Made by a program: the position numbers and the translations under genes. 56,102 bases of DNA from Clostridia bacterium (GTDB lineage Bacteria; Bacillota; Clostridia; Oscillospirales; Acutalibacteraceae), in the NCBI GenBank assembly GCA_017397655.1, contig JAFQIG010000044.1, positions 1 to 56,102 on the forward strand. The letters run 5' to 3'. The notes under the pieces were generated by a model that was not told the DNA's origin, did no database searches, and saw nothing but the letters and a program-made list of their open reading frames with translations. Every line of letters starts with the position of its first letter. The first letter of the stretch is position 1. Below, piece after piece: positions 43,438 to 51,346 of the stretch.

Positions 43438-44530
43438 TTTTCTCCTCATTCAGAAGCTGTGCCAACGCTCTTCCGAAAAGATGCCCCGAGTACACAGCCT
43501 CGTCAAGTGTATTCGCTTCACTTCCGAATTCCACAAGAAGCGAATACGGTGTTTCGTCCATATTATACTTGCGGTAACAGAACATCAACGGTCGCATTAT
43601 GCCGCTTGTCAGCTCTTCGTTGACTTTATGAAGCTTTAATGCAAACGAAAGATTCTCTCTCCAATTCGGAAAGTCGGTTATTTTACCGCCTTCGGCTCCC
43701 GATATTATCATAATCTGAGCAGCCTTTTTGCCGTTTATCTCCCTGACTGCTTTTATTTTTGTTCCGTCGTTTTCCTGCATCGCATCACGGTGAATATCAA
43801 TAACCACCTTTATCTGCGGATTCTCTTTAAGATGCTTTTGTACGGTAGCGCGTGATCTGTCGTATGATCCGTTGTATTGACGGTCGTGTATTGTTTTGTC
43901 GTGTATTACCGTAATTCCTGCCGCTTCCAGCTCGCTCGCCACAGCATCACCGACTCTTACGATATTCCGTGATGCATCCTCTGTTCTTGATGATGTGTCA
44001 CAGGCATACCAATCCCTGTCAAGGATCTCGTATCCTTCGGTCGTATGCGTATGAAACAGTAACACGGCAGGAGCGTCCGCCTTTATCTCGAGATCAAGCG
44101 GCTTTTCCAGAAGATGCGAAAAATCAACATCTTCTTCGGTAGTATCCTTGATCAGCACTCCGTTGACGCTGTCGGTCGCCGACTTCTCTCCGTAGGTCAT
44201 TTCACGTATTGCTCCGTCTTTTTTCTCATTGACAGCTTTTCTTTGTGCGTCCTCTATCAACAGCTTAATATCATCGGGAACATCCGTCAAGTCCGATGAT
44301 ACGGATTGCGGCTGTACGACTACTGCCTGAGTTGTTATTATATCCTCTTCTCCGACATATTCACGTACCATTGTTGCGGCACCTTGCGGAAATACCGCAC
44401 CTACGCTCATCAGCACAAAGCGCTGTTCCTGCGCCCCTGCCGCCGTCAGTACCGCACAAATCAAAAACACACTCATTAATGTCAATACAGTCTGTATAAG
44501 TCTCTCGCTCTTTTTTCCCTGCAAAATCAT
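43415..44530 (-). CDS. spoIIP: Stage II sporulation protein P
   Basis: 371 aa from the ATG at 44530; a TTG at 44524 is better spaced from AAGG and may be the true start. SpoIIP is the amidase and endopeptidase of the DMP complex that thins septal peptidoglycan and drives engulfment. N-terminal membrane anchor (about 10-30, LIQTVLTLMSVFLICAVLTA). The C-terminal amidase domain carries the zinc and catalytic motifs VLLFHTHTTEGY (about 158-169), VVIDIHRDAM and LLVEFGSEANTLDEA. The middle is a variable linker. Follows gpr by about 48 nt on the same strand, an order common in Clostridia and Bacilli, so probably a mother-cell or forespore sporulation operon. Confidence 0.95.
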   Translation of the reverse strand: MILQGKKSERLIQTVLTLMSVFLICAVLTAAGAQEQRFVLMSVGAVFPQGAATMVREYVGEEDIITTQAVVVQPQSVSSDLTDVPDDIKLLIEDAQRKAVNEKKDGAIREMTYGEKSATDSVNGVLIKDTTEEDVDFSHLLEKPLDLEIKADAPAVLLFHTHTTEGYEILDRDWYACDTSSRTEDASRNIVRVGDAVASELEAAGITVIHDKTIHDRQYNGSYDRSRATVQKHLKENPQIKVVIDIHRDAMQENDGTKIKAVREINGKKAAQIMIISGAEGGKITDFPNWRENLSFALKLHKVNEELTSGIMRPLMFCYRKYNMDETPYSLLVEFGSEANTLDEAVYSGHLFGRALAQLLNEEKNEENIID

Positions 44531-44578
44531 CACCTTACCGAATTTATCTATAATAAAGTTATGATTTTGTTTTGTATT

Positions 44579-45451
44579 TTATGAGACCAGTATTGTAATT
44601 TCGTCCGTTGACAGATGCGGTTGAAGTGCCTTATTAACACTCAGCGAAACAAGTCTTGCCGCTCGCTCTATGACAAGGTCAATCTCTCGTGGGGTGATCA
44701 TCATATCTGCACCCTCTCTGATAAGCTTTTCATCAGCTTCGTCACCTCCGCCAAGATCGGTAACAAGCGTTGCCGCATCAACCACCGTCGGCACACCGAT
44801 CGCTATCACGGGAACACCGAGACTTTTTTCGCTGATCTCCATCCTCGCATTTCCCACTCCCGATCCCGGAACAACGCCGACATTGGATATCTGGACGGTA
44901 CTGCCGAGTCGTGACAGCCGTCTTGCCGCAAGCGCATCTACCGTTATTACTGCCACAGGCGAAATCTTTTTTACCGCGCCCTCCAGAGTTTCGCTCGTTT
45001 CCATTCCCGTTTTACCGAGTACTCCCGGTATCAGACTGACAACAGGTCTCAGATCACCGAGTCCGAGATTCTGTGCAAGCTCTTTTTCTATATGCCGCGT
45101 AGCGAAAATTTTATCGCAGAATACAGGTCCCAAAGCATCGGGTGTTATATCACGGTTACCGAGTCCCGCAACAAGCACCGTCCCCTCCTTCGGCAAAAGT
45201 GCCGCTATCTCATCTGCCAGCAGCTGTACCGATTCATCCGATGCCTCTCCGTTCCTTTTAAAAGGCGGAACCTCTGCCGTGATATACTTTCCGCACGGCT
45301 TGCCTATTGCCTCGGCACCCTCTTCGCTTGTAATTTCGATACGAGTTATTGTCACTTCGCTTGCTTCTTCTTTACTGCACACTACTCCCGACGGCAGATT
45401 GTCACCGTAAATTTCGCTTCTTTCGAGTGCTAAGTCCGTTCTGAAATCCAA
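44579..45451 (-). CDS. gpr: Spore germination protease GPR
   Basis: 290 aa from a TTG at 45451 (GGGAGAG about 9 nt upstream). GPR degrades small acid-soluble proteins during germination. It is made as a zymogen in the forespore and self-cleaves near its N-terminus. The start MDFRTDLALE is typical. Conserved segments: VAGLGNRDITPDALGP (about 95-110), ISNVGVVPGSGVGNARMEIS, VPVIAIGVPTVVDA with its Asp, and the C-terminal MMITPREIDLVIERAA. The length is shorter than the Bacillus form (about 370 aa) but usual for clostridia. Divergent from rpsT, the same neighbourhood as in Bacillus. No clear sigma-G promoter was found. Confidence 0.95.
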   Translation of the reverse strand: MDFRTDLALERSEIYGDNLPSGVVCSKEEASEVTITRIEITSEEGAEAIGKPCGKYITAEVPPFKRNGEASDESVQLLADEIAALLPKEGTVLVAGLGNRDITPDALGPVFCDKIFATRHIEKELAQNLGLGDLRPVVSLIPGVLGKTGMETSETLEGAVKKISPVAVITVDALAARRLSRLGSTVQISNVGVVPGSGVGNARMEISEKSLGVPVIAIGVPTVVDAATLVTDLGGGDEADEKLIREGADMMITPREIDLVIERAARLVSLSVNKALQPHLSTDEITILVS

Positions 45452-45507
45452 AAATCATCTCTCCCGTAAAAAATTTTCACTTTTCTGCATTAATTGTAAA
45501 AATACTC

Positions 45508-45536
45508 TTGCATTTTTGCTTTGATTGTGGTAAACT
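45508..45536 (+). promoter_or_regulatory. Promoter of rpsT
   Basis: TTGCAT (45508-45513), 17-nt spacer, TAAACT (45531-45536). Predicted start near 45543, just before the leader stem at 45551. Confidence 0.65.
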
Positions 45537-45550
45537 TTTTAAACGTATAG

Positions 45551-45673
45551 TAGGCGATTGCGAAAGTTCGGAATGGATTCCCCCCATCCACCGCATCCGC
45601 AGACTAATATTCTGAGTTTCGGCGATAGGCGATCATTGGTACCCTTTCTCACCCGGGCTTTCGCAATCGTCTA
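45551..45673 (+). promoter_or_regulatory. Structured rpsT leader, candidate S20 autoregulatory element
   Basis: TAGGCGATTGCGAAAG (45551-45566) pairs over 16 positions with CTTTCGCAATCGTCTA (45658-45673), one pair being G-U. The enclosed 90 nt contain smaller hairpins, for example GGAAT-GG-ATTCC at 45570-45581. The closing stem ends about 18 nt before the ribosome-binding site AAGGAGG. S20 is autoregulated in E. coli by other means; this clostridial leader is inferred to have the same role. Confidence 0.55.
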
Positions 45674-45702
45674 CCCGTTCTCGTATAAAGGAGGTGCCTC
45701 AC

Positions 45703-45957
45703 ATGCCCAACATTAAATCTGCAAAAAAACGTGTTATCGTTAACAAGACAAGAGCTGCTCGTAACAGATCTGCAAACTCTGCACTCAAGACTGCTATCAA
45801 AAAGGCTCACGTCGCTGTAGAGACTAACGCTGCTGACAAGGAGATCGCTGTCAGAGCAGCTATCAAGAAGGTTGACCAGGCTCAGGCTAAGGGTCTTCTT
45901 CACAAGAACAATGCTGCACGTAAAAAGTCAGCTCTCGCTAAGCTTATCAACAACTGA
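45703..45957 (+). CDS. rpsT: 30S ribosomal protein S20
   Basis: 84 aa from the ATG at 45703 (AAAGGAGG 11 nt upstream; a GTG at 45694 overlaps the site). Primary-binding 16S rRNA protein of the small subunit. It opens MPNIKSAKKRVIVNKTRAAR as S20 typically does and is almost all helix and basic, with ANSALKTAIKKAHVAVE and KGLLHKNNAARKKSALAKLI. Length is normal (about 85). Transcribed with a long structured leader. Codon choice is strongly biased (many CTC, ACT and GCT), as expected for a highly expressed gene. Divergent from gpr. Confidence 0.98.
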   Translation: MPNIKSAKKRVIVNKTRAARNRSANSALKTAIKKAHVAVETNAADKEIAVRAAIKKVDQAQAKGLLHKNNAARKKSALAKLINN

Positions 45958-45995
45958 TTTTAGTGGACTATTAAAATATATGGAGGTTGACAGCT

Positions 45996-46232
45996 ATGTG
46001 TAAGTTTTTCAAGAAGTTTTTCAAGGTTATCGCTATCATCGCCGCTATCGCAGGTGCTGCAGCTGCTGTTTACTTTGCCGTGAAGAAGTTCATGGACAAA
46101 AAAGAAGCAAGCTGTGAAGATTTCGTTCCCTGCGAATGCTGTGACTGCGAAATCTGCGAAGCAGAAATCAGTGAAGCTGAAGCTGCACAGGCTGAAGCTG
46201 ATGCTGTAGAAGCTGCTCCCGTCGAGGAATAA
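45996..46232 (+). CDS. Small membrane protein with Cys-rich and acidic tail
   Basis: 78 aa from the ATG at 45996 (GGAGG 9 nt upstream). The basic start MCKFFKKFFKV leads into a membrane helix AIIAAIAGAAAAVYFAVKKF (about 13-32), then a Cys-rich stretch FVPCECCDCEICE (about 43-55, six Cys in 12 residues), then a Glu/Ala-rich tail (AEAAQAEADAVEAAPVEE). No family recognised. Codon use resembles rpsT. It lies 38 nt after rpsT and before a terminator, so it may be co-transcribed with the ribosomal gene. A metal-binding or thiol-based role is possible but unproven. Confidence 0.65.
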   Translation: MCKFFKKFFKVIAIIAAIAGAAAAVYFAVKKFMDKKEASCEDFVPCECCDCEICEAEISEAEAAQAEADAVEAAPVEE

Positions 46233-46264
46233 TCCTTCGACTTCTTTCAATCTTACAGAACCGA

Positions 46265-46302
46265 ATCTCGGATGAACCGTGCGTTCTCCGAGATTTTTCT
46301 TT
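46265..46302. terminator. Terminator between the 78-aa gene and spoVAE
   Basis: ATCTCGGA (46265-46272) pairs with TCCGAGAT (46287-46294), followed by TTTTCTTTTTT on the plus strand. It ends the rpsT transcript and may partly serve the convergent spoVAE. Confidence 0.8.
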
Positions 46303-46304
46303 TT

Positions 46305-46670
46305 TCACTTTGAATGTGATCTGCCGATAAAGGATGCGATAAGGCCGCAAAGCACCGCACCGGTTATTCCTGTCGCTCCCGATGTCAGAGGTCCCGACAG
46401 TATTCCCGATACTCCTTCGCTGTCGATAGCTTCCTTTGTTCCGTTGAACAGGTTGTACCCGAATCCCGTAAGCGGCACCGTAGCACCGCAGCCTGCCCAG
46501 TTGACTATCGGTTCATAAATCCCGAGTGCCCCCATGATCACTCCCGCAACAACAAAACCGACAAGTATACGCCCCGGTGTCAGCTTTGTTGTATCTATAA
46601 GTATCTGTCCGACCGTACAGATAAGTCCTCCGACAAAAAACGCTTTGAGTAAACTGAGAATAATCTCCAT
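46305..46670 (-). CDS. spoVAE: Stage V sporulation protein AE (SpoVAEb type)
   Basis: 121 aa from the ATG at 46670 (AAAGGA 7 nt upstream; the frame extends 13 codons further without a site). SpoVA proteins form the inner-membrane channel that moves dipicolinic acid into the forespore and out on germination. Membrane segments: LKAFFVGGLICTVGQILI, ILVGFVVAGVIMGALGIY and a C-terminal one (GAVLCGLIASFIG). The family patterns GCGATVPLTGFGYNLFNGTK and LTSGATGITGAVLCGLI are clear. Usually this gene follows spoVAC and spoVAD; here it stands alone between the rpsT unit and the GH36 gene. Confidence 0.9.
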   Translation of the reverse strand: MEIILSLLKAFFVGGLICTVGQILIDTTKLTPGRILVGFVVAGVIMGALGIYEPIVNWAGCGATVPLTGFGYNLFNGTKEAIDSEGVSGILSGPLTSGATGITGAVLCGLIASFIGRSHSK

Positions 46671-46738
46671 CAAACCATCCTTTACTTCGTTTGGTTTTAG
46701 TTTACTCAAAGCGTATCGTTTTATTCAGCTTTAAACGG

Positions 46739-46767
46739 GGCCGTAAAAAGTTTTGTTTCTTACAGCC
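46739..46767 (-). terminator. Probable terminator after the GH36 gene
   Basis: GGCCGTAAA (46739-46747) pairs with CTTACAGCC (46759-46767) with mismatches. It sits next to the GH36 stop at 46770 and has a weak U-run, so efficiency is uncertain. Confidence 0.45.
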
Positions 46768-46769
46768 TA

Positions 46770-49220
46770 TCAATTGTTTGCCGAAAACATAATTATGATT
46801 GCTTTTTCGCCCTCAGGAAGCGGAAGCTTTATTCCGTCAGTCATAAGCTGTTTGCCCGTCAATGTAGTGATGTTTTCAGGATCGTCAAAGTCGTATACGT
46901 TATATTCGGCAGCCTCAATAAGTCCGTTGAGCTTTAACGTATATTCGGTATCTCTCACTTCCGAACGCTTATAAATCAGTGCTTCACCGCCTTGCGCATC
47001 CTTTGTTGAATACTGCATTGCAAGTATTTTATCTTTGTCATAGCCGCCGCATTCGATCGGATAGAAGTTGCCGATCATAAGCTCGCGCTGCTGTGTGTAC
47101 AACGAGAAATCGGGGCTGTGTACCGTTCCCCACGTTTCAACCGTACATGGCATTATACCCGTACGCGATGCATACTCGTCCTGACTGTATCGAAGTGTAC
47201 CCGAAACAGGAAGCCAGAATGACAATCCGTATGTCTGCGCCTGCGTTGCTTCCAGAATGTCGGGATGCGGTCCACAGTTATAGTCGCTCCTCCACACGGG
47301 AACGCTTCGCCTTGTCATCTCGACATCAAGACGTCTGCCGCCCGATGCACAGTTATCAATAATAAGACCGTTTACATTGTCACAAAGATAATCAAGATAT
47401 CTGTAAAGATTGGTTATATAATGATTCTCGCATATTCCCGTTCTGCCGTCGTAAAACTCACGGTCAGCTCTTTCCCAATAGCTCTTGATATCATAGTTGA
47501 AGTCCTGTCTGTATACGGAAACACCGTTTTCATTAAGTGAAGACGCTATCAGCTTGCAAAGATAATCACAGGCATCATCGTCAGCAAGATTCCACATACC
47601 AAACTCATCACCCGTTACGAGCCACCCGTCATTTTCCCTGCCGACTGTATCAAGCTGTGATCCGTTATAGACTCTTTCAGGCTCATACCACAGAACAAGT
47701 CCGCAGCCTTTTTCCTTGCCGTAATCGGAAATCTCGATAATTCCGTTGTCATATCTTTCCGGATCGGGAATCCACGTTCCGACAGAATCATACCAGCCGT
47801 CAGTATATGCATACCAGCCTGCATCCATCCAGAAATAATCTACATTATCGTAAATATCATTTCCGAAGGTATCAAGTGTCTCAATAATCTGATCGGTCGT
47901 GTTGGTCGATTCGGGACCTGCCACCTCCATCATTGTCATAACTGACGGCATATTGTCGGGATAAACATTGTCAACAACAAAGCTTCTGAAGGTATTGAAG
48001 CCTTTAAGCGGATTGCTTCCGTCATAAAACGTTACTGTGACAAGCGGAGAACGCACCTGCTCCGACGGTGTAAGATATGCATCAAAGTTCTTTTGATTTA
48101 CCGTAATATTTACCGTATCCGAGTTTTTGCTCATCACGGTCTCCCACTCGCCTGTCCAGCCGATTCCGAGCACAACACCGTATCTTTCACCCGACAGATT
48201 GAAGTAGGGTAAATTGTCAAGGCTCGATCTGCCCTCACTGCAGGAGTAGATCTGCTTTCTTCTGAGAGTCTTTTTAACAAGTGCAAAGTCACTTGAACGG
48301 CAGACGCTGCCTCTCGAATGATAAACCTCTGTTCTGCCAAGCTCAAAGCCACTGTTTATCGCATAAAAACCGCTGATATTTCCGCTGTTCTTGTCGGAAT
48401 CATTCTTGACAAAAACAGTCCATTCGCACGTTGCGTTCTGTTCATAAATCGTCGCTTCAACCTTAACCGAAAGACCCGTTCTGTCATTTGTGAACGTTAC
48501 AAAATACGTTGTACCGCCCCTGTAAAGACCCTCTTTTTCTTCGATACCCATATCATATTCTTCTATTATCTCCGAAAAGAGAGTATCGCCTGTCAGGAAA
48601 TCGTATGCTGCATTGTCTCTGCCCTCTTTCAGCAGGATATTCTTATCAAACCAGTCTCTGCAACGCTTCTTCTCGCTGTCGGAAACGGTCATCTTCTCAG
48701 CTGTAATTCCTTCAAAATTAATTATCTGCCGATACTTCATTTCTTCAATTCTGTCCTTGTTGACCACAGCTCCGCCTGCACACGTAACGGCAAAATAAAT
48801 AACGGCAAGCAAAATATTGATGATTCTGTTTTTCTTGACTGCCCTCATTATAAAAGCCGACAACAGGATAATACCTGCCATCGGGAAAAGTATTGCAAAG
48901 GCATTTTCAACAACTGCATATTTATTGCCGTTATCGGAATTGATAACTGCATTGACCGTCCAGAAAACGCCGTTCACAGCACCTGCTCCGACAACCGTAC
49001 CAACGATTGCGCTGAGCTTCCAATTAAGCCTGCACGACATAAGCAGTGCCAGAAATCCGCCCGAAATCACGCTCATCATTTCAAGGTAAAGCAGGTACGT
49101 CTTGCCCTCGGGATAAAAATCGAACTCATAATAAAGCGCATATGCCGCATAACAGAACAATGCAAGAAATGCCGTTATCAGTATCGGCACCGCTATCTCT
49201 TTCGGTTTGTTGCTTTTCAT
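46770..49220 (-). CDS. Membrane-tethered GH36-like alpha-galactosidase
   Basis: 816 aa; ATG at 49220 with GGGGGG 5 nt upstream. The N-terminal 155 residues hold about five membrane segments (near 9-30, 44-63, 69-93, 102-125, 133-153), an odd number that would place the rest outside the cell. The remainder is a clan GH-D fold: DYFWMDAGWYAY, LWYEPERV, VYRQDFNYD (Asp about 573, nucleophile), NCASGGRRLD (Asp about 628, acid/base) and RRSVPVWRSDYN. GH36 enzymes release alpha-galactose or alpha-N-acetylgalactosamine from oligosaccharides. Cytoplasmic GH36 proteins are about 700-750 aa without membrane helices, so this membrane fusion is unusual. Next to GH127 and an MFS transporter. Substrate uncertain. 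Confidence 0.8.
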   Translation of the reverse strand: MKSNKPKEIAVPILITAFLALFCYAAYALYYEFDFYPEGKTYLLYLEMMSVISGGFLALLMSCRLNWKLSAIVGTVVGAGAVNGVFWTVNAVINSDNGNKYAVVENAFAILFPMAGIILLSAFIMRAVKKNRIINILLAVIYFAVTCAGGAVVNKDRIEEMKYRQIINFEGITAEKMTVSDSEKKRCRDWFDKNILLKEGRDNAAYDFLTGDTLFSEIIEEYDMGIEEKEGLYRGGTTYFVTFTNDRTGLSVKVEATIYEQNATCEWTVFVKNDSDKNSGNISGFYAINSGFELGRTEVYHSRGSVCRSSDFALVKKTLRRKQIYSCSEGRSSLDNLPYFNLSGERYGVVLGIGWTGEWETVMSKNSDTVNITVNQKNFDAYLTPSEQVRSPLVTVTFYDGSNPLKGFNTFRSFVVDNVYPDNMPSVMTMMEVAGPESTNTTDQIIETLDTFGNDIYDNVDYFWMDAGWYAYTDGWYDSVGTWIPDPERYDNGIIEISDYGKEKGCGLVLWYEPERVYNGSQLDTVGRENDGWLVTGDEFGMWNLADDDACDYLCKLIASSLNENGVSVYRQDFNYDIKSYWERADREFYDGRTGICENHYITNLYRYLDYLCDNVNGLIIDNCASGGRRLDVEMTRRSVPVWRSDYNCGPHPDILEATQAQTYGLSFWLPVSGTLRYSQDEYASRTGIMPCTVETWGTVHSPDFSLYTQQRELMIGNFYPIECGGYDKDKILAMQYSTKDAQGGEALIYKRSEVRDTEYTLKLNGLIEAAEYNVYDFDDPENITTLTGKQLMTDGIKLPLPEGEKAIIIMFSANN

Positions 49221-49241
49221 AAAAACCCCCCTATTAAATTT

Positions 49242-49270
49242 ATGCTACCATAAACGACGTTTTTAGTCAA
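49242..49270 (-). promoter_or_regulatory. Promoter of the GH36 gene
   Basis: Minus strand TTGACT (49270-49265), 17-nt spacer, TAGCAT (49247-49242). The transcript would start within about 15 nt of the ATG. Confidence 0.55.
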
Positions 49271-49285
49271 TTAAAGATTTTTGTG

Positions 49286-49314
49286 TTGTTTTGTACAGCG
49301 GTTTATGTTACAAT
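49286..49314 (+). promoter_or_regulatory. Promoter of the GH127 gene
   Basis: TTGTTT (49286-49291), 17-nt spacer, TACAAT (49309-49314), about 30 nt before the ATG. Back to back with the GH36 promoter, so one regulator could serve both. Confidence 0.55.
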
Positions 49315-49342
49315 TTTCTAAAAAAATAAAGGAGCCAATATT

Positions 49343-51298
49343 ATGAGAGATCTTTACAGCGTGTTTTCCGCCAACTATCCGAAATTGGGCACCGACACTT
49401 TCTTCGTTGATTACGGCAACACTTTTCGTTTTGACGGTTATATAGATGATACTTTCCGTTTTATCCGTGATTTTCAATCTATGCGTTCCGATCTGTGGGA
49501 GCGTTTTGTTCTTCAGTTCCGTACCGATGCCGACTTTGACGGCGGCTGGCGCGGCGAATACTGGGGCAAAATGATGCGCGGATCCTGCTTTGTTTATTCC
49601 TACACAAAGGATCCCGAACTGTACGCCACACTGCGTGATGCCGTTGTCGGAGTTCTGGATTCCTGTGATGAGTCGGGAAGAATCAGTTCATACCCGAAAG
49701 ACAACGAGTTTTTCAGATGGGATCTGTGGTCCAGAAAGTATGTACTGCTCGGTCTGCAATATTTTCTTGAAATCACCGATGAAGCCGATCTGTCGAAAAG
49801 AATCATCGATTCTATGACAGCCCAGGTTGATTATATCATTGAACGCATAGGTCCTCGCTGCGAGAGAAAGCTTCCTATAACTGACGCTTCCGGCTGCTGG
49901 CAAGGTCTTAACTCTTCTTCCATACTCGAACCCGTTGTCCGTCTGTATTCGATTACAAAAGAACAGCGCTTTCTTGATTTTGCAACCTATATCGTTGATT
50001 GCGGCGGTACAAGGATTGTAAATATTTTTGATCTTGCTTACGAAAATCGGATGTTCCCCTATCTGTTTCCCGTCACTAAAGCGTATGAAATGATCTCCTG
50101 CTTTGAGGGTCTTCTTGAATATTACCGTATTGTCGGTAACGAAAAACACCGCACGGCAGTCATCAATTTTGCCGATAAAATACTTGAAAGCGATTTTACA
50201 ATAATCGGTTCTTGCGGCTGCACTCACGAGCTGTTCGATCACTCCACCGTCAGACAAGCAAACACTACCAACGGACGTATACAGCAGGAAACGTGTGTCA
50301 CCGTCACTTTGATGAAATTTATGTACCAACTGACGCTGCTGACAGGCAATCCGAAGTATGTCGATGCATTTGAAACAGCCTTTTACAATGCATATCTCGG
50401 TGCTGTCAATACAGAAAAGGTTATCGAACCGACTATCAGAGAGAATCATCCGAACCTTTGTCTTGAGGCACTTCCGTTTGACAGCTACAGCCCTCTGACA
50501 GCCGGCACAAGAGGCAACGGCGTAGGAGGTTTTCAGATCATGAGCGACAATCATTATTACGGTTGTTGTGCCTGCATCGGTGCCGTCGGACTCGGACTGT
50601 ATCCGAAAATGATGCTCCTGACATCAAAAGACGGCCTTGCTTTTAATCTCTACACCAAATCGGTTATCACCTCTTTTACTCCTTCAGGTAAGCCGATAAG
50701 CTTTCGCATTGATACTGCTTTTCCGTCAGACGGTAACATTTGCATTACATTAAACCTTAAGTGTGAGGAATCTTTTGCTATAAAGCTTCGCAATCCCTCG
50801 TGGAGCATAAACACCCTTGCTTTTGTTAACGGTGAAGCCATACCTTGCTGTGACGGATACATTACTATTGACAGAATGTGGAGAGACGGCGATGTTATCA
50901 CTCTTTCCCTCGATATGACGACTGCCGTTCTGCGTCCGATCCCGTACGGTTCTCAGATCATTATGAACGATGTCAGATGGGAGTATGATTATACCGTTCC
51001 TTCATTTGATGCTGAAGATCCTGTTGCCAAAAACCATATTGCCCTGAGACGAGGCCCGATAATTCTCGCTCAGGACAGCAGACTCGGATACAGCGTTGAC
51101 AATCCCGTCAGTATTGAAATTCAAAATGAAAGTGTCTCCGCCTCGATTCCAAACTGCGATACGGCACCGTATAAGCATATGGTAGAAGTGTTGATCCCGC
51201 TTCAGGACGGCAACAACATAACGCTCACCGACTATGCCTCTGCAGGCAAGCTGTGGACGGATGAAAGCAAGATTGCCGCCTGGATTTTGACAAAGTAA
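49343..51298 (+). CDS. GH127-family beta-L-arabinofuranosidase (DUF1680)
   Basis: 651 aa; ATG at 49343 after AAAGGAG. GH127 enzymes such as HypBA1 are zinc-dependent cysteine glycosidases acting on beta-L-arabinofuranosides. Conserved features: GYIDDTFRFIRDFQ at the start, GGWRGEYWGKM, RIQQETCVTVTLMKF (Glu about 316, Cys about 318) and YYGCCACIG (Cys about 408-409), the Glu/Cys3 zinc and nucleophile set, then a beta-sandwich (FAIKLRNPSWS, ALRRGPIILAQD). No signal peptide, so intracellular. Related GH families (GH137, GH146) share this fold, so the substrate is not certain. Divergent from the GH36 gene, convergent with the MFS transporter across a strong terminator. Confidence 0.88.
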   Translation: MRDLYSVFSANYPKLGTDTFFVDYGNTFRFDGYIDDTFRFIRDFQSMRSDLWERFVLQFRTDADFDGGWRGEYWGKMMRGSCFVYSYTKDPELYATLRDAVVGVLDSCDESGRISSYPKDNEFFRWDLWSRKYVLLGLQYFLEITDEADLSKRIIDSMTAQVDYIIERIGPRCERKLPITDASGCWQGLNSSSILEPVVRLYSITKEQRFLDFATYIVDCGGTRIVNIFDLAYENRMFPYLFPVTKAYEMISCFEGLLEYYRIVGNEKHRTAVINFADKILESDFTIIGSCGCTHELFDHSTVRQANTTNGRIQQETCVTVTLMKFMYQLTLLTGNPKYVDAFETAFYNAYLGAVNTEKVIEPTIRENHPNLCLEALPFDSYSPLTAGTRGNGVGGFQIMSDNHYYGCCACIGAVGLGLYPKMMLLTSKDGLAFNLYTKSVITSFTPSGKPISFRIDTAFPSDGNICITLNLKCEESFAIKLRNPSWSINTLAFVNGEAIPCCDGYITIDRMWRDGDVITLSLDMTTAVLRPIPYGSQIIMNDVRWEYDYTVPSFDAEDPVAKNHIALRRGPIILAQDSRLGYSVDNPVSIEIQNESVSASIPNCDTAPYKHMVEVLIPLQDGNNITLTDYASAGKLWTDESKIAAWILTK

Positions 51299-51303
51299 AA
51301 ATA

Positions 51304-51342
51304 AAAGTCAGAGATACTTCACGCGGAAGTTCTCTGACTTTT
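51304..51342. terminator. Bidirectional terminator between GH127 and MFS genes
   Basis: AAAGTCAGAGA (51304-51314) pairs with TCTCTGACTTT (51331-51341), and ACTTC with GAAGT inside. A-rich and T-rich flanks suit both convergent transcripts. Confidence 0.85.
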
Positions 51343-51346
51343 GCTT

